Part shown: in pieces, positions 1 through 8,731 of the stretch | Position numbering within the stretch: the first letter of the stretch is position 1 | Layout of the letters: each line of letters starts with the position of its first letter | From: a virus | DNA: 64,000 bases | IMG/VR virus record: IMGVR_UViG_3300027387_000003 | Span: 16,589 to 80,588 of that record | Direction: 5' to 3' (one strand) | Position numbers and translations under genes: made by a program | Notes under the pieces: model-generated | What the model was told of the DNA's origin: nothing | Seen by the model: the letters and a program-made list of their open reading frames with translations, nothing else | Databases searched by the model: none

Positions 1-831
1 TTTACTGGTGGTATGACAAAGCTTCTTAATGTGGCACCTGGTGTTACTCGCCCACTGATTGCTATTCGTTTGGCACCATCGGTAGACAACGCTATTGCTC
101 GTAACTTTGGTATTCGAGAGCTTGCTAACCGCATGCAGCTTCAGCTTAACTCTATCGGTGTTTCTACAAACGGACAGTTCCGTATTGATGGAGTTCTTAA
201 CCCTGCACAGATTCTTTACAACTCCTACACACCAGCTAACCTTACAACTACCCGTTCATCCGTAACTGGTACTTCTGGTCAGATTACTATCACTATTGCT
301 GATACAACTGGTACTACAGGTATCATCCCAGGTATGTTGGTATCAGGAACTGGTATTGGCGCTGGAGCTCAGATTTCCTCTGTAACAGCTAACATCATCA
401 GCCTATCTGTTCCTAACAGTGGAACAGTATCTGGAACCATTACCTTCACCCCACGTTCGGGCTTTATCGGACTTCCTGATGACTGGAGCCGTGACCTTGT
501 TGGTTCTGGTTCTTTGGCTCAGGTTATCTACTTTGATAACTCAGGTCCTGGAGCGGGTAACGTTCAGGCAGCCTCTGGACGTGTCCTTGGTGGAGACTCT
601 GTAGCCTCATTCTTTACTGAAAACGGCGGTGGTGGTACTAACTACAACGTCTCTAACTACGACCTTCGTACCGTCCGCGACCTTGGTAACTCAATTATCT
701 CTGGCGATGGAAACGTCTCAAGCCCTTCATACCCTAACGGCCCAGACGTTTTGGTCCTAACAGCGACCAATATCGGAGCTGCAACCGCCAACATTTCAGC
801 TCGTATCTCATGGATTGAGGCACAGGCATAA
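1..831 (+). CDS. Virion structural protein, 5' end cut by the window
   Basis: The frame is open from base 1 and the first ATG (position 13) has no ribosome binding site, so this is the C-terminal part of a longer protein. The visible part starts with a segment rich in Asn/Arg/Leu, followed at residues ~83-147 (counted from that ATG) by a Gly/Thr-rich beta module with the pattern GMxVxGTGIxxxxQIxSV. The same module occurs three times in the fibre gene two genes downstream. The rest is Gly/Ser/Asn-rich beta-type sequence. Location ahead of the fibre and composition suggest a fibre, appendage or sheath-like outer virion protein. I do not recognise the family. Confidence 0.75.
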   Translation, partial: FTGGMTKLLNVAPGVTRPLIAIRLAPSVDNAIARNFGIRELANRMQLQLNSIGVSTNGQFRIDGVLNPAQILYNSYTPANLTTTRSSVTGTSGQITITIADTTGTTGIIPGMLVSGTGIGAGAQISSVTANIISLSVPNSGTVSGTITFTPRSGFIGLPDDWSRDLVGSGSLAQVIYFDNSGPGAGNVQAASGRVLGGDSVASFFTENGGGGTNYNVSNYDLRTVRDLGNSIISGDGNVSSPSYPNGPDVLVLTATNIGAATANISARISWIEAQA

Positions 832-868
832 TGTTAAAGGTTTACAGTGCCCCTTTTTTAAAAAACGC

Positions 869-874
869 TATACT
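869..874 (+). promoter_or_regulatory. Possible -10 box (TATACT) before the fibre operon
   Basis: TATACT follows a T6-A6 tract in the only gap (75 bases) between the first gene and the next. No convincing -35 box is present at 16-18 bases. The T6 tract could equally belong to a weak terminator. Low confidence. Confidence 0.25.
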
Positions 875-906
875 TTTAATAACCTCGGAAGGTAGGTAAA
901 TATAGA

Positions 907-1245
907 ATGCCTGATTATACATCCTTAGCTACGCAGATTGATTCCGTTAAATCGGAAATCACAACCAGCCTTGCAGCTAGTACCTATACAGCACAAGAGC
1001 TAATCTACGTCGCAAAGACACTTGAAACTTTAGGCACCCTTCTGGGCGTCAATGACATTGTTGCTGCAACCGCTGACCGCGTAACAGCAATCACTACTGC
1101 TGGTACAACACAGGTTACTGCTGTTAATACCGCAGGCACAACACAGGTTTCTGCAGTCAACACTGCGGGAAATAACAAGGTAGCGGCTATTCAAGCAGAA
1201 GCAGCTAATCTAACCAATCTAGCGTATATAGGAGTACTAGCGTAA
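907..1245 (+). CDS. Small structural protein with TAGTTQV repeats
   Basis: 112 residues, preceded by GGAAGG about 10 bases before the ATG. An N-terminal helical part is followed by near-identical repeats (TAGTTQVTAVN, TAGTTQVSAVN, then a diverged copy) around residues 66-95, typical of fibre or appendage stalks. Its stop overlaps the next start (TAATG). It probably works with the adjacent fibre as a small fibre or attachment subunit; this is inferred from repeats and location only. Confidence 0.65.
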   Translation: MPDYTSLATQIDSVKSEITTSLAASTYTAQELIYVAKTLETLGTLLGVNDIVAATADRVTAITTAGTTQVTAVNTAGTTQVSAVNTAGNNKVAAIQAEAANLTNLAYIGVLA

Positions 1246-1550
1246 TGCCAACAACAGTAACACGATTTAGAGCGGGTACAGCTGGTACTTCAGATGCAAG
1301 TGCCTATACAATCCCAGCTTCTAACACAGCAATCATCACTAACATCATTCTTTCAAACAAGACCGCTGCTACCCGTACGGTAACAGTCCTTACTGGAGGA
1401 GTTTCATTTTGCACAGGTCTACAGGTTCCAGCAAACGGTACTGTAAACTTTGATGCTCGCACCGTATTAAACGCAGCGGAGACGATTACAGTAACAGCAG
1501 ACCAGGCGTCAGCTGTTGACTTCTTAATCTCTGGCGTATTGATTTCTTAA
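1245..1550 (+). CDS. Small beta-rich structural protein
   Basis: 101 residues, Thr/Ala/Val-rich, with alternating hydrophobic pattern expected of a beta sandwich and a single Cys. Translationally coupled to the preceding gene by TAATG overlap and lies directly before the large fibre. Likely a virion surface or fibre-accessory protein; no specific family recognised. Confidence 0.6.
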   Translation: MPTTVTRFRAGTAGTSDASAYTIPASNTAIITNIILSNKTAATRTVTVLTGGVSFCTGLQVPANGTVNFDARTVLNAAETITVTADQASAVDFLISGVLIS

Positions 1551-1575
1551 TTAAGAAAAGGACAGGTAACTATCA

Positions 1576-4500
1576 ATGGCAATTTCCTCAAGTAAAGACT
1601 TTATCGTCTTCCCGAATGACAATTCGGGTCGCTTGTTCATCAATGAGGCCACTTTTACAGCCAGTGGTACCTGGACTGCGCCTGCGGGCGTAACAAGCGC
1701 ACAAATTATTCTCGTAGGAGCAGGCGGCGGAGGCGGCGGCGGTTCACAAGATATCGCTGGTGGCGGTGGCGCTGGTGGACAGGTAATCGTAAAGAACCTT
1801 TCTGTCACACCTCTTACAACTTACAACGTAACAATCGGTGCAGGTGGACAGGGTGGTCAGGGTGCTATTAACGGCGCTGCTGATACAACTAACACACTTC
1901 CTGGTGGTAACGGTTCTGCTACCGTATTCGGTAACATTACAATCGCTAACCTCTTAGTTAACTCTGATTTTGATTACAACATTAACTCATGGGATGCAGC
2001 AACCTACTACCGTTCAGCAACAGGTATCTCAGGTCAGTCTGCTATTACTGTATATCCAAACGCATCTGGTCTAGCGACTGGTCAGTTTGTGACAGGTACT
2101 AACCTTGGTACTAACGCTCAGATTGTTTCTATCTCAGGAAACACCGTTACTCTTTCTGTAGCTAACACAGGTACTGTGGCAACAGTTGTAGGTATTGGAC
2201 AGGGCTCAACAGTAGTTCGTCCATCTAACGTATACTTCTACAACATATCTTCTGCGGGTTCAGACATTACAACTAACCCACAGACAGGTAACACTGCTGG
2301 TAGCCCATACTTTACAAATCTTTCTAACAACATCATGCAGCCAGAAGTAGCGCAGCTTGAAGAAGCAGCTATCCTTACTAACAACTATATTCGTCAGTAT
2401 GGTACTGCGTTGTCTTCATTCTCAATCACAAACGCTGGTGTTCCTACAAAGCTTCCAGAAATGGTTGGTGGATACAGCAAGGTAATTAGCACTGTACTTA
2501 ACTCAACAACAGTTACAGTAGACTCTACTCTTAATATTTATCCAAACATGTACATTGTTGGTAACATGTTTGCTTCAGGTACAGTTGTTCTTAGCGTTGA
2601 TAGCTTAACGTCAATTACAGTATCTGCTGCAGCAACTTCAAACCAGACTAATCAGACAGTAACAATTTCTTACTCTGGTGCGTTTGGTATCAACGGCCTT
2701 ATCGCTGGTACAAGCTCATCAACATCTGCTGGTGCACCTACATGGATTCAGTTCTCAACAATGAACTCAACCACAACATCTAACGGTACCCAGACATCTA
2801 CAAGCTTCCAGGGTGTTCCTTACATCCCAGGTCAGACATATACAATGACTGCTTATATTTCAACTAACGTAAATATCAGCACATCAACCCCAATCCTCTT
2901 CCAGATTCGTTCTGCAGGAGCTTCATGGAATGCTATCTCAAGCACTTCATACCTTGGCGGTTCTAACTCTGGTACAACTAACTCAATCGATGCTGGTCAG
3001 GCTAACGGATTCTTCGTACGCCAGACAATCCCTGCTACATTGACTAACTACGGTGGAGCTTTCACAGCTAGCGGTACAGGTTCAAACGGCGCAACAGTAA
3101 TTACTGTTGATAACGCTACAGGTATCTTGATTGGTATGGCTGTAACAGGCTCTGGTATTCAGTCAAACACTGTTGTATCTAACCTTGTTGGAACAAGCGT
3201 AACCTTGTCTCTAGCTACTAACGCACCTCTATCAGGTACAAGCCTTACATTCGGTAACCCATCTGGTGTTCAGATGCTTGGTTCTAACGTAACTGTTGGT
3301 CAGAACGGATGGCGCCGTCTTTCAGCAACATTCTCAACACCAGCTATTGCTTCAGCTCTTGCTAACGGTACATACCAGTGGGGTTCAACACCACAGTTTA
3401 TTCACCCTGTAATCGTCTTCCAGCAGCCATCAGTTAACTTCTGGATTGACAACCTACAGCTTGAAGCTGGTAACACAGCTACTACATGGCGTATGCCAGT
3501 CTACCGTGAGGCTCAGTCAATGCTCATGCAGACTAACTCAACAAACGGTGCAAACCTTGAAACTTCACACCGCTTTGTTCGCGTTACTCCTGGAGTACAG
3601 TACTCAGGTTCTGCGTTCGTAGTTGCTACAGGTACAGCTAACCAGTACCGCCCAACTCGTGCGTACATTGAGTACTTCGATGCTGATTACAACTCAATCC
3701 TTCGTACAGAAGGTAACAACGTCTTTATTCCAATCTCTGGTGTAGCAACAGCTACACAGCAGATGCCATCAGTTACTTACCCAGTACGTGTAGCAGTTAA
3801 CGGCGTTGCCGCACCTACAGCAGCACGTTTTGCTAAGTTTGGTATCTTGAACTTCCAGGGTGCACAATCTGCAACTGGTACTGTTTCTGAATACCACATC
3901 CTTGCTCCACAGCTAGAGCCAGCAGCGGTTGCAACTACATACAAGAAGGTTGATAACGTCAACTTCTTCTACGCAGGACAGGCTGGTCTAACCCCAATTG
4001 TTAACTCACTTGGAACTCTATCTGCAGAAGGCGGTGGAGGTGGTGGTACTTGGAACACTAACTCTCGTCACTGGCAGTATGGTCTTCAGGGCGGTAACAA
4101 CGGTGGACACGCAGCTCAGGGTTCTTCAACATTCACAACACTTGCAGGTGGCGGTGCGGGCGCAGGCTCAGTGGGTCAACCAGCAATTATGTACGGAACA
4201 CCTGTATCAAGCTCTAACTCAGTTGACCAGTACCGTACAACAGCTGGTTCTTCACAGCAGATTTGGCCTATGCGTGGTCACCAAGGTGGCTTTGCTGTAT
4301 GGCACACAACTACAACTGGTACAGGACACGTTATGGGTCGCGCAGGCGATGGTGGTACTGGTGTTCTACTTAATGGTCTTAACTCAGGCTCACCTCTAGG
4401 TCTACCACTTGGTGGTGGCGGTGGTGGTGCGGGATGGAACGCGTCTAACTCTCAGACACAGGCAACACCTGGTATGGGACAGAACGGTGGCGGTAAGGGT

Positions 4501-5247
4501 GCTCCAACATGGATTTCAACCCAAGCTTCTACTACACAGGATTACTACGCACGTGGTCTTGATGCTATCCAGAACACTGGAGCAGGTGGCGGTGGTGGTG
4601 GTTCTAACTGGACTAACACTCCACAGACACTTCTTACACACAACTCTGCACAGGTAGCGGTTAACTACGAAGCAATTACATCTGAATTCTTTAAGTGGAA
4701 TCCAGTTTACAACGCAGTAACCAACATCTCAGCACAGGCTGGCTTCTACGGTTCAAACGTTCTACGTACAGTTATTCAGGATACAGGTAATGCCAAGGTT
4801 ACAACTTCATGGCAGTCATTCCCAATCCTTCCACGTATTGCGCTAGTATTCCCTGGTGTGGCTGCACGTCTAACAACTGCTCCTGGCGGTGTTACATCTG
4901 CACAGTTCACTGGTCTACCAAAGCGTGTACGTCCAACAGTTCGCTGGAAGAACCAGAGCAACGTCATCCTACGCGAAGACCGCCCTCCATTTGACATCGT
5001 GTTCTCAGGTACTAACACAATTACCTTCCTTGGACCAACAGGTGCTACATCTGGTTACTGGCAGACACTTGCAGCTCCTGCAGAAGCATCATTCTTTGAT
5101 GTGACATGGGAGTACCTATACATGGATGCTGGAGACGTCGTTGACGTTGACCTTAACGGTTGCCAGTACTTCGGATACCAGAGCTTTGGTGGAAACGGCG
5201 CAGATGGCTTTGCTATGATTCGCTGGTTCGACAAGGCAGTACTCTAA
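1576..5247 (+). CDS. Large glycine-rich tail fibre / receptor-binding protein
   Basis: 1223 residues. Residues ~24-95 form a glycine-rich lectin-like domain (FTASGTWTAPAGVTSAQI then runs of Gly), a type often found at the tips of phage fibres. Further Gly-rich tracts recur near residues 815-865, 920-985 and 1005-1020. Between them are sections resembling carbohydrate-binding jelly rolls (NSDFDYNINSWD; FWIDNLQLEAGN) and three copies of the ~60-residue Gly/Thr module also present in the first gene (about nt 2017-2200, 2482-2680, 3055-3260). The domain set and size indicate the main host-recognition protein. No peptidase or chaperone domain is evident. It is preceded by AAGGACAGG and followed by small accessory genes that may assist assembly. 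Confidence 0.85.
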   Translation: MAISSSKDFIVFPNDNSGRLFINEATFTASGTWTAPAGVTSAQIILVGAGGGGGGGSQDIAGGGGAGGQVIVKNLSVTPLTTYNVTIGAGGQGGQGAINGAADTTNTLPGGNGSATVFGNITIANLLVNSDFDYNINSWDAATYYRSATGISGQSAITVYPNASGLATGQFVTGTNLGTNAQIVSISGNTVTLSVANTGTVATVVGIGQGSTVVRPSNVYFYNISSAGSDITTNPQTGNTAGSPYFTNLSNNIMQPEVAQLEEAAILTNNYIRQYGTALSSFSITNAGVPTKLPEMVGGYSKVISTVLNSTTVTVDSTLNIYPNMYIVGNMFASGTVVLSVDSLTSITVSAAATSNQTNQTVTISYSGAFGINGLIAGTSSSTSAGAPTWIQFSTMNSTTTSNGTQTSTSFQGVPYIPGQTYTMTAYISTNVNISTSTPILFQIRSAGASWNAISSTSYLGGSNSGTTNSIDAGQANGFFVRQTIPATLTNYGGAFTASGTGSNGATVITVDNATGILIGMAVTGSGIQSNTVVSNLVGTSVTLSLATNAPLSGTSLTFGNPSGVQMLGSNVTVGQNGWRRLSATFSTPAIASALANGTYQWGSTPQFIHPVIVFQQPSVNFWIDNLQLEAGNTATTWRMPVYREAQSMLMQTNSTNGANLETSHRFVRVTPGVQYSGSAFVVATGTANQYRPTRAYIEYFDADYNSILRTEGNNVFIPISGVATATQQMPSVTYPVRVAVNGVAAPTAARFAKFGILNFQGAQSATGTVSEYHILAPQLEPAAVATTYKKVDNVNFFYAGQAGLTPIVNSLGTLSAEGGGGGGTWNTNSRHWQYGLQGGNNGGHAAQGSSTFTTLAGGGAGAGSVGQPAIMYGTPVSSSNSVDQYRTTAGSSQQIWPMRGHQGGFAVWHTTTTGTGHVMGRAGDGGTGVLLNGLNSGSPLGLPLGGGGGGAGWNASNSQTQATPGMGQNGGGKGAPTWISTQASTTQDYYARGLDAIQNTGAGGGGGGSNWTNTPQTLLTHNSAQVAVNYEAITSEFFKWNPVYNAVTNISAQAGFYGSNVLRTVIQDTGNAKVTTSWQSFPILPRIALVFPGVAARLTTAPGGVTSAQFTGLPKRVRPTVRWKNQSNVILREDRPPFDIVFSGTNTITFLGPTGATSGYWQTLAAPAEASFFDVTWEYLYMDAGDVVDVDLNGCQYFGYQSFGGNGADGFAMIRWFDKAVL

Positions 5248-5258
5248 GGAGATAGATA

Positions 5259-5558
5259 ATGGCAAAATACGCATTCGTTGATAACGACATCATTACTCAG
5301 GTAATGGTTGCAAACTCAGAGGCTGACCTAGGAGCACTAGGTCAGTTATTTGAGGTAGTTAATATCGATGGTCTGAACCCAGAACCATCACGTGATTGGA
5401 CCCGCGCTAACGGCGTATGGTTCCCACCTTCAACTCCAGAAGCAGCTAAGGCTCTTTGGAATGGCGCTGGGTTTGATGACCCAGATGCACCAAAAGCAGT
5501 AGAAGCTCCAGAAGAAGAAGAAGAAGAAGACAAACCTGCTAAGAAAGCGAGCAAGTAA
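5259..5558 (+). CDS. Small fibre-associated protein with acidic tail
   Basis: 99 residues starting MAKYAFVDNDIITQVMV, a beta-hairpin-like start seen in small proteins beside phage fibre genes. It has a WTRANGVWFPP motif in the middle and a C-terminus of consecutive Glu followed by KPAKKASK. SD AAGGAGATAG lies just before the ATG. Fibre assembly factor or minor virion protein by location; the charged tail looks disordered. Confidence 0.6.
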   Translation: MAKYAFVDNDIITQVMVANSEADLGALGQLFEVVNIDGLNPEPSRDWTRANGVWFPPSTPEAAKALWNGAGFDDPDAPKAVEAPEEEEEEDKPAKKASK

Positions 5559-5941
5559 TGGCAATTTCCTCACAGCCAACGGTGTTGGCACAGTCTAACG
5601 ATGCCTACATCAATGTGGGGGTTACAGGCCGTCTTCAAAATCTTGTAGGACAGACAGGCGCTGTATCTATCAATCCAACAAACGGTTCATTTATCCGTAT
5701 TGCTAACCCAGTAGGTGCTGTAACAGTAACCTTCACTGGTGTGCCATCAGGATATGGAACACGTTGGCAAGTAGAAGTTGCAAACCGTGGCGCTAACGCT
5801 GTGGCTTTCAATGGTGTTACTTGGGATGGCGGCTCAGCCCCTACTATTGCATCAGGTACAAACAAGTCAGTTCTTGTATTCTACTCACCAGATGGTGGAA
5901 CAACCATCTACGGTCGTCTAGAGTTTGCAACACTAGCTTAA
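5558..5941 (+). CDS. Small beta-rich structural protein
   Basis: 127 residues, coupled to the previous gene by TAATG. Begins MAISSQPTVLAQ, like the start of the 1223-residue fibre (MAISSS). Composition rich in Gly/Val/Thr/Asn, suggesting a beta sandwich. Last gene before a strong terminator, so the fibre group probably ends here. Family not recognised. Confidence 0.6.
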   Translation: MAISSQPTVLAQSNDAYINVGVTGRLQNLVGQTGAVSINPTNGSFIRIANPVGAVTVTFTGVPSGYGTRWQVEVANRGANAVAFNGVTWDGGSAPTIASGTNKSVLVFYSPDGGTTIYGRLEFATLA

Positions 5942-5956
5942 TAATTAAGATTAGTT

Positions 5957-5996
5957 CCCCACCGTCCTACGGGACTGGTGGGGCTTTTCTTTTTTA
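5957..5996 (+). terminator. Rho-independent terminator after the fibre group
   Basis: CCCCACC/GGTGGGG stem with inner GTCC/GGAC pairing, followed by CTTTTCTTTTTT. A strong rightward terminator. Confidence 0.85.
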
Positions 5997-6012
5997 GGAG
6001 TATAATAAGCGT

Positions 6013-7068
6013 ATGAAAATAGCCGTATACACTATCGCCCTCAATGAAGAGCAGTTTGTAGAACGCTGGTATGAGTCTTGCAAAGACGCTGACTACCTAA
6101 TGATTGCTGATACTGGTTCTATAGATGGCACAGTTGAAAAAGCACGTGCCTTAGGAATCAACGTACATGTAATAAGCGTACGACCATGGCGGTTTGATGA
6201 TGCTAGAAATGCGGCTCTTGCCCTACTCCCAGATGATATTGATATATGCATCTCTTTGGATATGGATGAGCTCTTAGCCCCAAACTGGCGTAAGGAGATA
6301 GAGAAAGCTCCTAAGGGAACTACCCGTATTCGATACAACTACACATGGAACTTTAACCCAGATGGCTCTCCTGGATTAGTATTTGGTGGTGACAAGATTC
6401 ACGCTCGTCACGGTTACCGTTGGGTACATCCTGTACACGAGTGTCTATACACAGACCGCTTAGAAGAAAAAGAGTATTGGTCTCAACTAGGGCTGTGGCA
6501 CAAGGCGGATGACAGTAAATCTCGCAGTCAGTACCTTCCACTACTCAAACTATCGATAGAAGAAGACCCACACAACGACCGTAACGCCTACTACTACGCT
6601 CGTGAACTGTTCTTCCATGGTCGCTTAGAAGAAGCTAAAGCTCAGTTTGAACGACACCTATCTCTACCTAAAGCTGTATGGAAAGCAGAACGTGCAGCAT
6701 CTATGCGTTATATAGCTAAGTGCTCTATTGATGAGGACGAGAAGCTTAAGTGGTGGAAGCTAGCTATGCAGGAAGAGCCTGGCAAACGTGAAGCCTATGT
6801 TGAGCTAGCCCAGTTCCATTACGATAAAGGCCGCATGTCAGAGTGCTACACGCTCTGTAAGAAGGCAATCAATATTAAAGAACGTCAATTAGATTATTTA
6901 AATGAAGCATTTGCCTGGGGCCATATTCCATATGACCTAGCTGCAGTATGTGCGTATTGGCTAGGTGAAAGAGAAAAGGCTTTGGAGTTTGGACAAAAGG
7001 CAGTGGAGCTTAGCCCTACAGATGAACGATTACTTAGTAACCTAGAGTTCTACAAACAGGGAGTCTAA
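6013..7068 (+). CDS. Family 2 glycosyltransferase with C-terminal TPR-like repeats
   Basis: 351 residues. The N-terminal ~110 residues match the GT-A fold of family 2 transferases: TIALNEEQFVERW start, ADTGSIDGT loop and the metal-binding DMDE at about residue 87-90. Such enzymes transfer a sugar from a nucleotide-sugar donor. Residues ~180-350 are helical pairs (YYARELFFHGRLEEAKAQFER; EKALEFGQKAVELSP) that look like tetratricopeptide repeats. Lying between fibre and neck genes, it may glycosylate a virion protein or modify the host surface; acceptor unknown. It starts right after a terminator and the TATAAT in its leader may be its own -10 box. Confidence 0.85.
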   Translation: MKIAVYTIALNEEQFVERWYESCKDADYLMIADTGSIDGTVEKARALGINVHVISVRPWRFDDARNAALALLPDDIDICISLDMDELLAPNWRKEIEKAPKGTTRIRYNYTWNFNPDGSPGLVFGGDKIHARHGYRWVHPVHECLYTDRLEEKEYWSQLGLWHKADDSKSRSQYLPLLKLSIEEDPHNDRNAYYYARELFFHGRLEEAKAQFERHLSLPKAVWKAERAASMRYIAKCSIDEDEKLKWWKLAMQEEPGKREAYVELAQFHYDKGRMSECYTLCKKAINIKERQLDYLNEAFAWGHIPYDLAAVCAYWLGEREKALEFGQKAVELSPTDERLLSNLEFYKQGV

Positions 7069-7589
7069 TGAGAGCTCATAAGCCAGGCGGTAGATTTGAC
7101 GCAGACTTTGAGACTACCGCCATCCTTAAAGGCGTTGACACAGACCTAAAACATCCAGTAGGAACAAATGCTGACTGGTGGGTTTTTGATTCGGTCAATA
7201 CAGAACTAGACCCCATCTATGACGTTGGTCAGGATATTACATCCTCTGTAGGTGGCAAGGTTTGGACTGGCCCATACTCAGTCCCAGTAGTAAGAGCCGT
7301 CATCAAGCAAGGTGAGGCTAGGACTTCAGCAGTGGGTTTCTATAACTCAGACACTTTGCACCTAACTTTCAACATTGAAGACGTACAGAAGTTTGCACCT
7401 AACATTATTATCCGCCCAGATATCAACAACCGTGACCGTGTGGTCTGGCGTGGTCAGGTATACCGCCCATATGCTATCCAAGAGCGCGGAATTGTTGCTG
7501 ACAGATTTACCATCCTCAGCGTAGAATGTATTCAGCTGATGCCTGAAGAGATGGTCAACGACCCTCAATTTGCTCAGTACGCTAACTAA
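7068..7589 (+). CDS. Probable head-tail connector / neck protein
   Basis: 173 residues, coupled to the glycosyltransferase by TAATG. Contains DWWVFDSVNTELDPIYDVG and later VYRPYAIQERGIVADRF, beta-rich patterns typical of small head-closure or neck proteins. Assignment rests on position ahead of the tail genes and on general appearance; no catalytic motif is visible. Confidence 0.55.
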   Translation: MRAHKPGGRFDADFETTAILKGVDTDLKHPVGTNADWWVFDSVNTELDPIYDVGQDITSSVGGKVWTGPYSVPVVRAVIKQGEARTSAVGFYNSDTLHLTFNIEDVQKFAPNIIIRPDINNRDRVVWRGQVYRPYAIQERGIVADRFTILSVECIQLMPEEMVNDPQFAQYAN

Positions 7590-7598
7590 GGAGTCTAC

Positions 7599-7892
7599 AT
7601 GGCTGTTATTCATGATGTGTTCACCGTAGGAACAAGTCCTACGCTTATCTGTGAAATCCCAAAGAAGTGCCCTCCCACTGCTGTTTTAATCTTTAATGAT
7701 GACAACAACCCTATTTATATTGGGGATATAGATATAGCTACCTCTGGCAGTAGTCTTGGATTAAAGGTACCTAAGTCAACCGCTACTACACAGGTGTGGC
7801 TAAACGCTGGTGATAAGTTATACGCTATTTCTTCTGCAGGAACATCTGCAAATGCTATAGCTGTTCTATGGTCAAAGGTGATTGCGGATTAA
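7599..7892 (+). CDS. Small structural protein, function unknown
   Basis: 97 residues with SD AAGGAG nine bases upstream. Mixed beta pattern, C-terminus resembling small decoration or fibre-base proteins (LNAGDKLYAISSAG). Lies between the putative neck protein and a run of tiny basic proteins. No family recognised. Confidence 0.55.
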   Translation: MAVIHDVFTVGTSPTLICEIPKKCPPTAVLIFNDDNNPIYIGDIDIATSGSSLGLKVPKSTATTQVWLNAGDKLYAISSAGTSANAIAVLWSKVIAD

Positions 7893-7893
7893 T

Positions 7894-8034
7894 ATGGCTA
7901 AAGATACTAACCCTTGCTGGGATGGATACGTCCAAGTAGGTATGAAAAACAAAGGTGGCAAGAAAGTTCCGAACTGCGTTCCTGCAGGTTCTGGCAAAAA
8001 GAAGGTCTCCAAACCAAAGAAAGCGAGCAAGTAA
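7894..8034 (+). CDS. Tiny conserved phage protein (CWDGYxQVGMK type)
   Basis: 46 residues: a two-Cys core CWDGYVQVGMKNKGGKKV...NC followed by a Lys-rich tail (GKKKVSKPKKASK). Short proteins with this core recur in structural regions of large phages. The tail resembles the KKASK end of the protein at 5259-5558. A basic DNA- or capsid-contacting role is possible but unproven. Confidence 0.6.
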   Translation: MAKDTNPCWDGYVQVGMKNKGGKKVPNCVPAGSGKKKVSKPKKASK

Positions 8035-8035
8035 T

Positions 8036-8200
8036 ATGTGTGCTACATGTGGATGTATGGGAAAGAAGAAGGCTGCTAAGAAGGTCGCTAAGAAGGCGGC
8101 TCCAAAGGGCATGTCTCCAAAGCAGAAGAAACTTGATGTTGATAAAGACGGCAAGCTAGAAGGCTCTGACTTTGCTGCCCTACGAAAGAAGAAGAAGTAA
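8036..8200 (+). CDS. Tiny Cys- and Lys-rich protein with EF-hand-like loop
   Basis: 54 residues beginning MCATCGC, a compact Cys cluster that could bind a metal, followed by Lys/Ala repeats and a loop DVDKDGKLEGSD that fits the Dx[DN]xDG pattern of calcium-binding EF-hand/dockerin loops. The start follows directly after the preceding stop. The next gene is a shorter paralogue with the same first seven residues. Function unknown. Confidence 0.6.
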   Translation: MCATCGCMGKKKAAKKVAKKAAPKGMSPKQKKLDVDKDGKLEGSDFAALRKKKK

Positions 8201-8340
8201 TGTGTGCTACCTGCGGCTGCGGTAAGCCAAAAGATAAGCACGGAATGAAGTCCCTAAAGGACGCTAACAAGAAGTTTGCTAAGAAGGCTGCGCCTGCAAA
8301 GGCTAAGAAGTCTTCTATGGTACGAAAGAAAGGCATGTAA
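8200..8340 (+). CDS. Tiny Cys- and Lys-rich protein, tandem paralogue
   Basis: 46 residues, start overlapping the preceding stop (TAATG). Shares MCATCGC at its N-terminus with the previous gene and also ends in Lys-rich sequence, but lacks the EF-hand-like loop. Likely product of tandem duplication and divergence. Function unknown. Confidence 0.6.
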   Translation: MCATCGCGKPKDKHGMKSLKDANKKFAKKAAPAKAKKSSMVRKKGM

Positions 8341-8624
8341 TGGCTACACCATCATTTATGAAGGGCAAGTACACTAAGTCTAAGGACGAGAAGATGGACT
8401 CCCGCTTGCTTAAGAAAGCTGGTCTTACCGATAAGGAAGAGAAAGCTAAGTTTGAAAAGGCTGACAAGGCTCACGGCAAGAAGAAGAAGCCAGCCACAAT
8501 TGCTGAAGACCGTAAGAAAGACGATGCAATTATTAAGAAGATTAAGTCCAAGGAAAAAGCCCATGAAGCCAAGGAAGGCAAGAAGGGCGAAAAGGCTGAG
8601 GACAAACGAGAGAAAAAGAAGTAA
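8340..8624 (+). CDS. Highly charged Lys/Glu-rich small protein
   Basis: 94 residues, about a third Lys, with long helical charged stretches (KSKEKAHEAKEGKKGEKA). Start overlaps the preceding stop (TAATG). Last of four coupled basic small genes before a terminator. Composition suggests nucleic-acid contact or a scaffold-like internal protein; no family recognised. Confidence 0.55.
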   Translation: MATPSFMKGKYTKSKDEKMDSRLLKKAGLTDKEEKAKFEKADKAHGKKKKPATIAEDRKKDDAIIKKIKSKEKAHEAKEGKKGEKAEDKREKKK

Positions 8625-8630
8625 TCGCTT

Positions 8631-8651
8631 AGGGGCCGAAAGGCCCCTTTG
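8631..8651 (+). terminator. Rho-independent terminator
   Basis: AGGGGCC-GAAA-GGCCCCT tetraloop hairpin followed by TTT, immediately downstream of the basic gene group. A second small hairpin (TGAGTCC/GGACTCA, 8668-8686) follows and is of unknown meaning. Confidence 0.75.
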
Positions 8652-8731
8652 TGCTTTATCCTAGTACTGAGTCCATGCGGGACTCAAAGCTTCACCCTTG
8701 CGATGTACCTTGCTAACTCTATGGAGATGTC

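Noticed and set aside
3998-4657. Open frames in other phases inside the fibre gene
   Set aside because: These follow from repetitive Gly/Thr codons of the fibre and show biased Val/Leu/Gln content without domain pattern.
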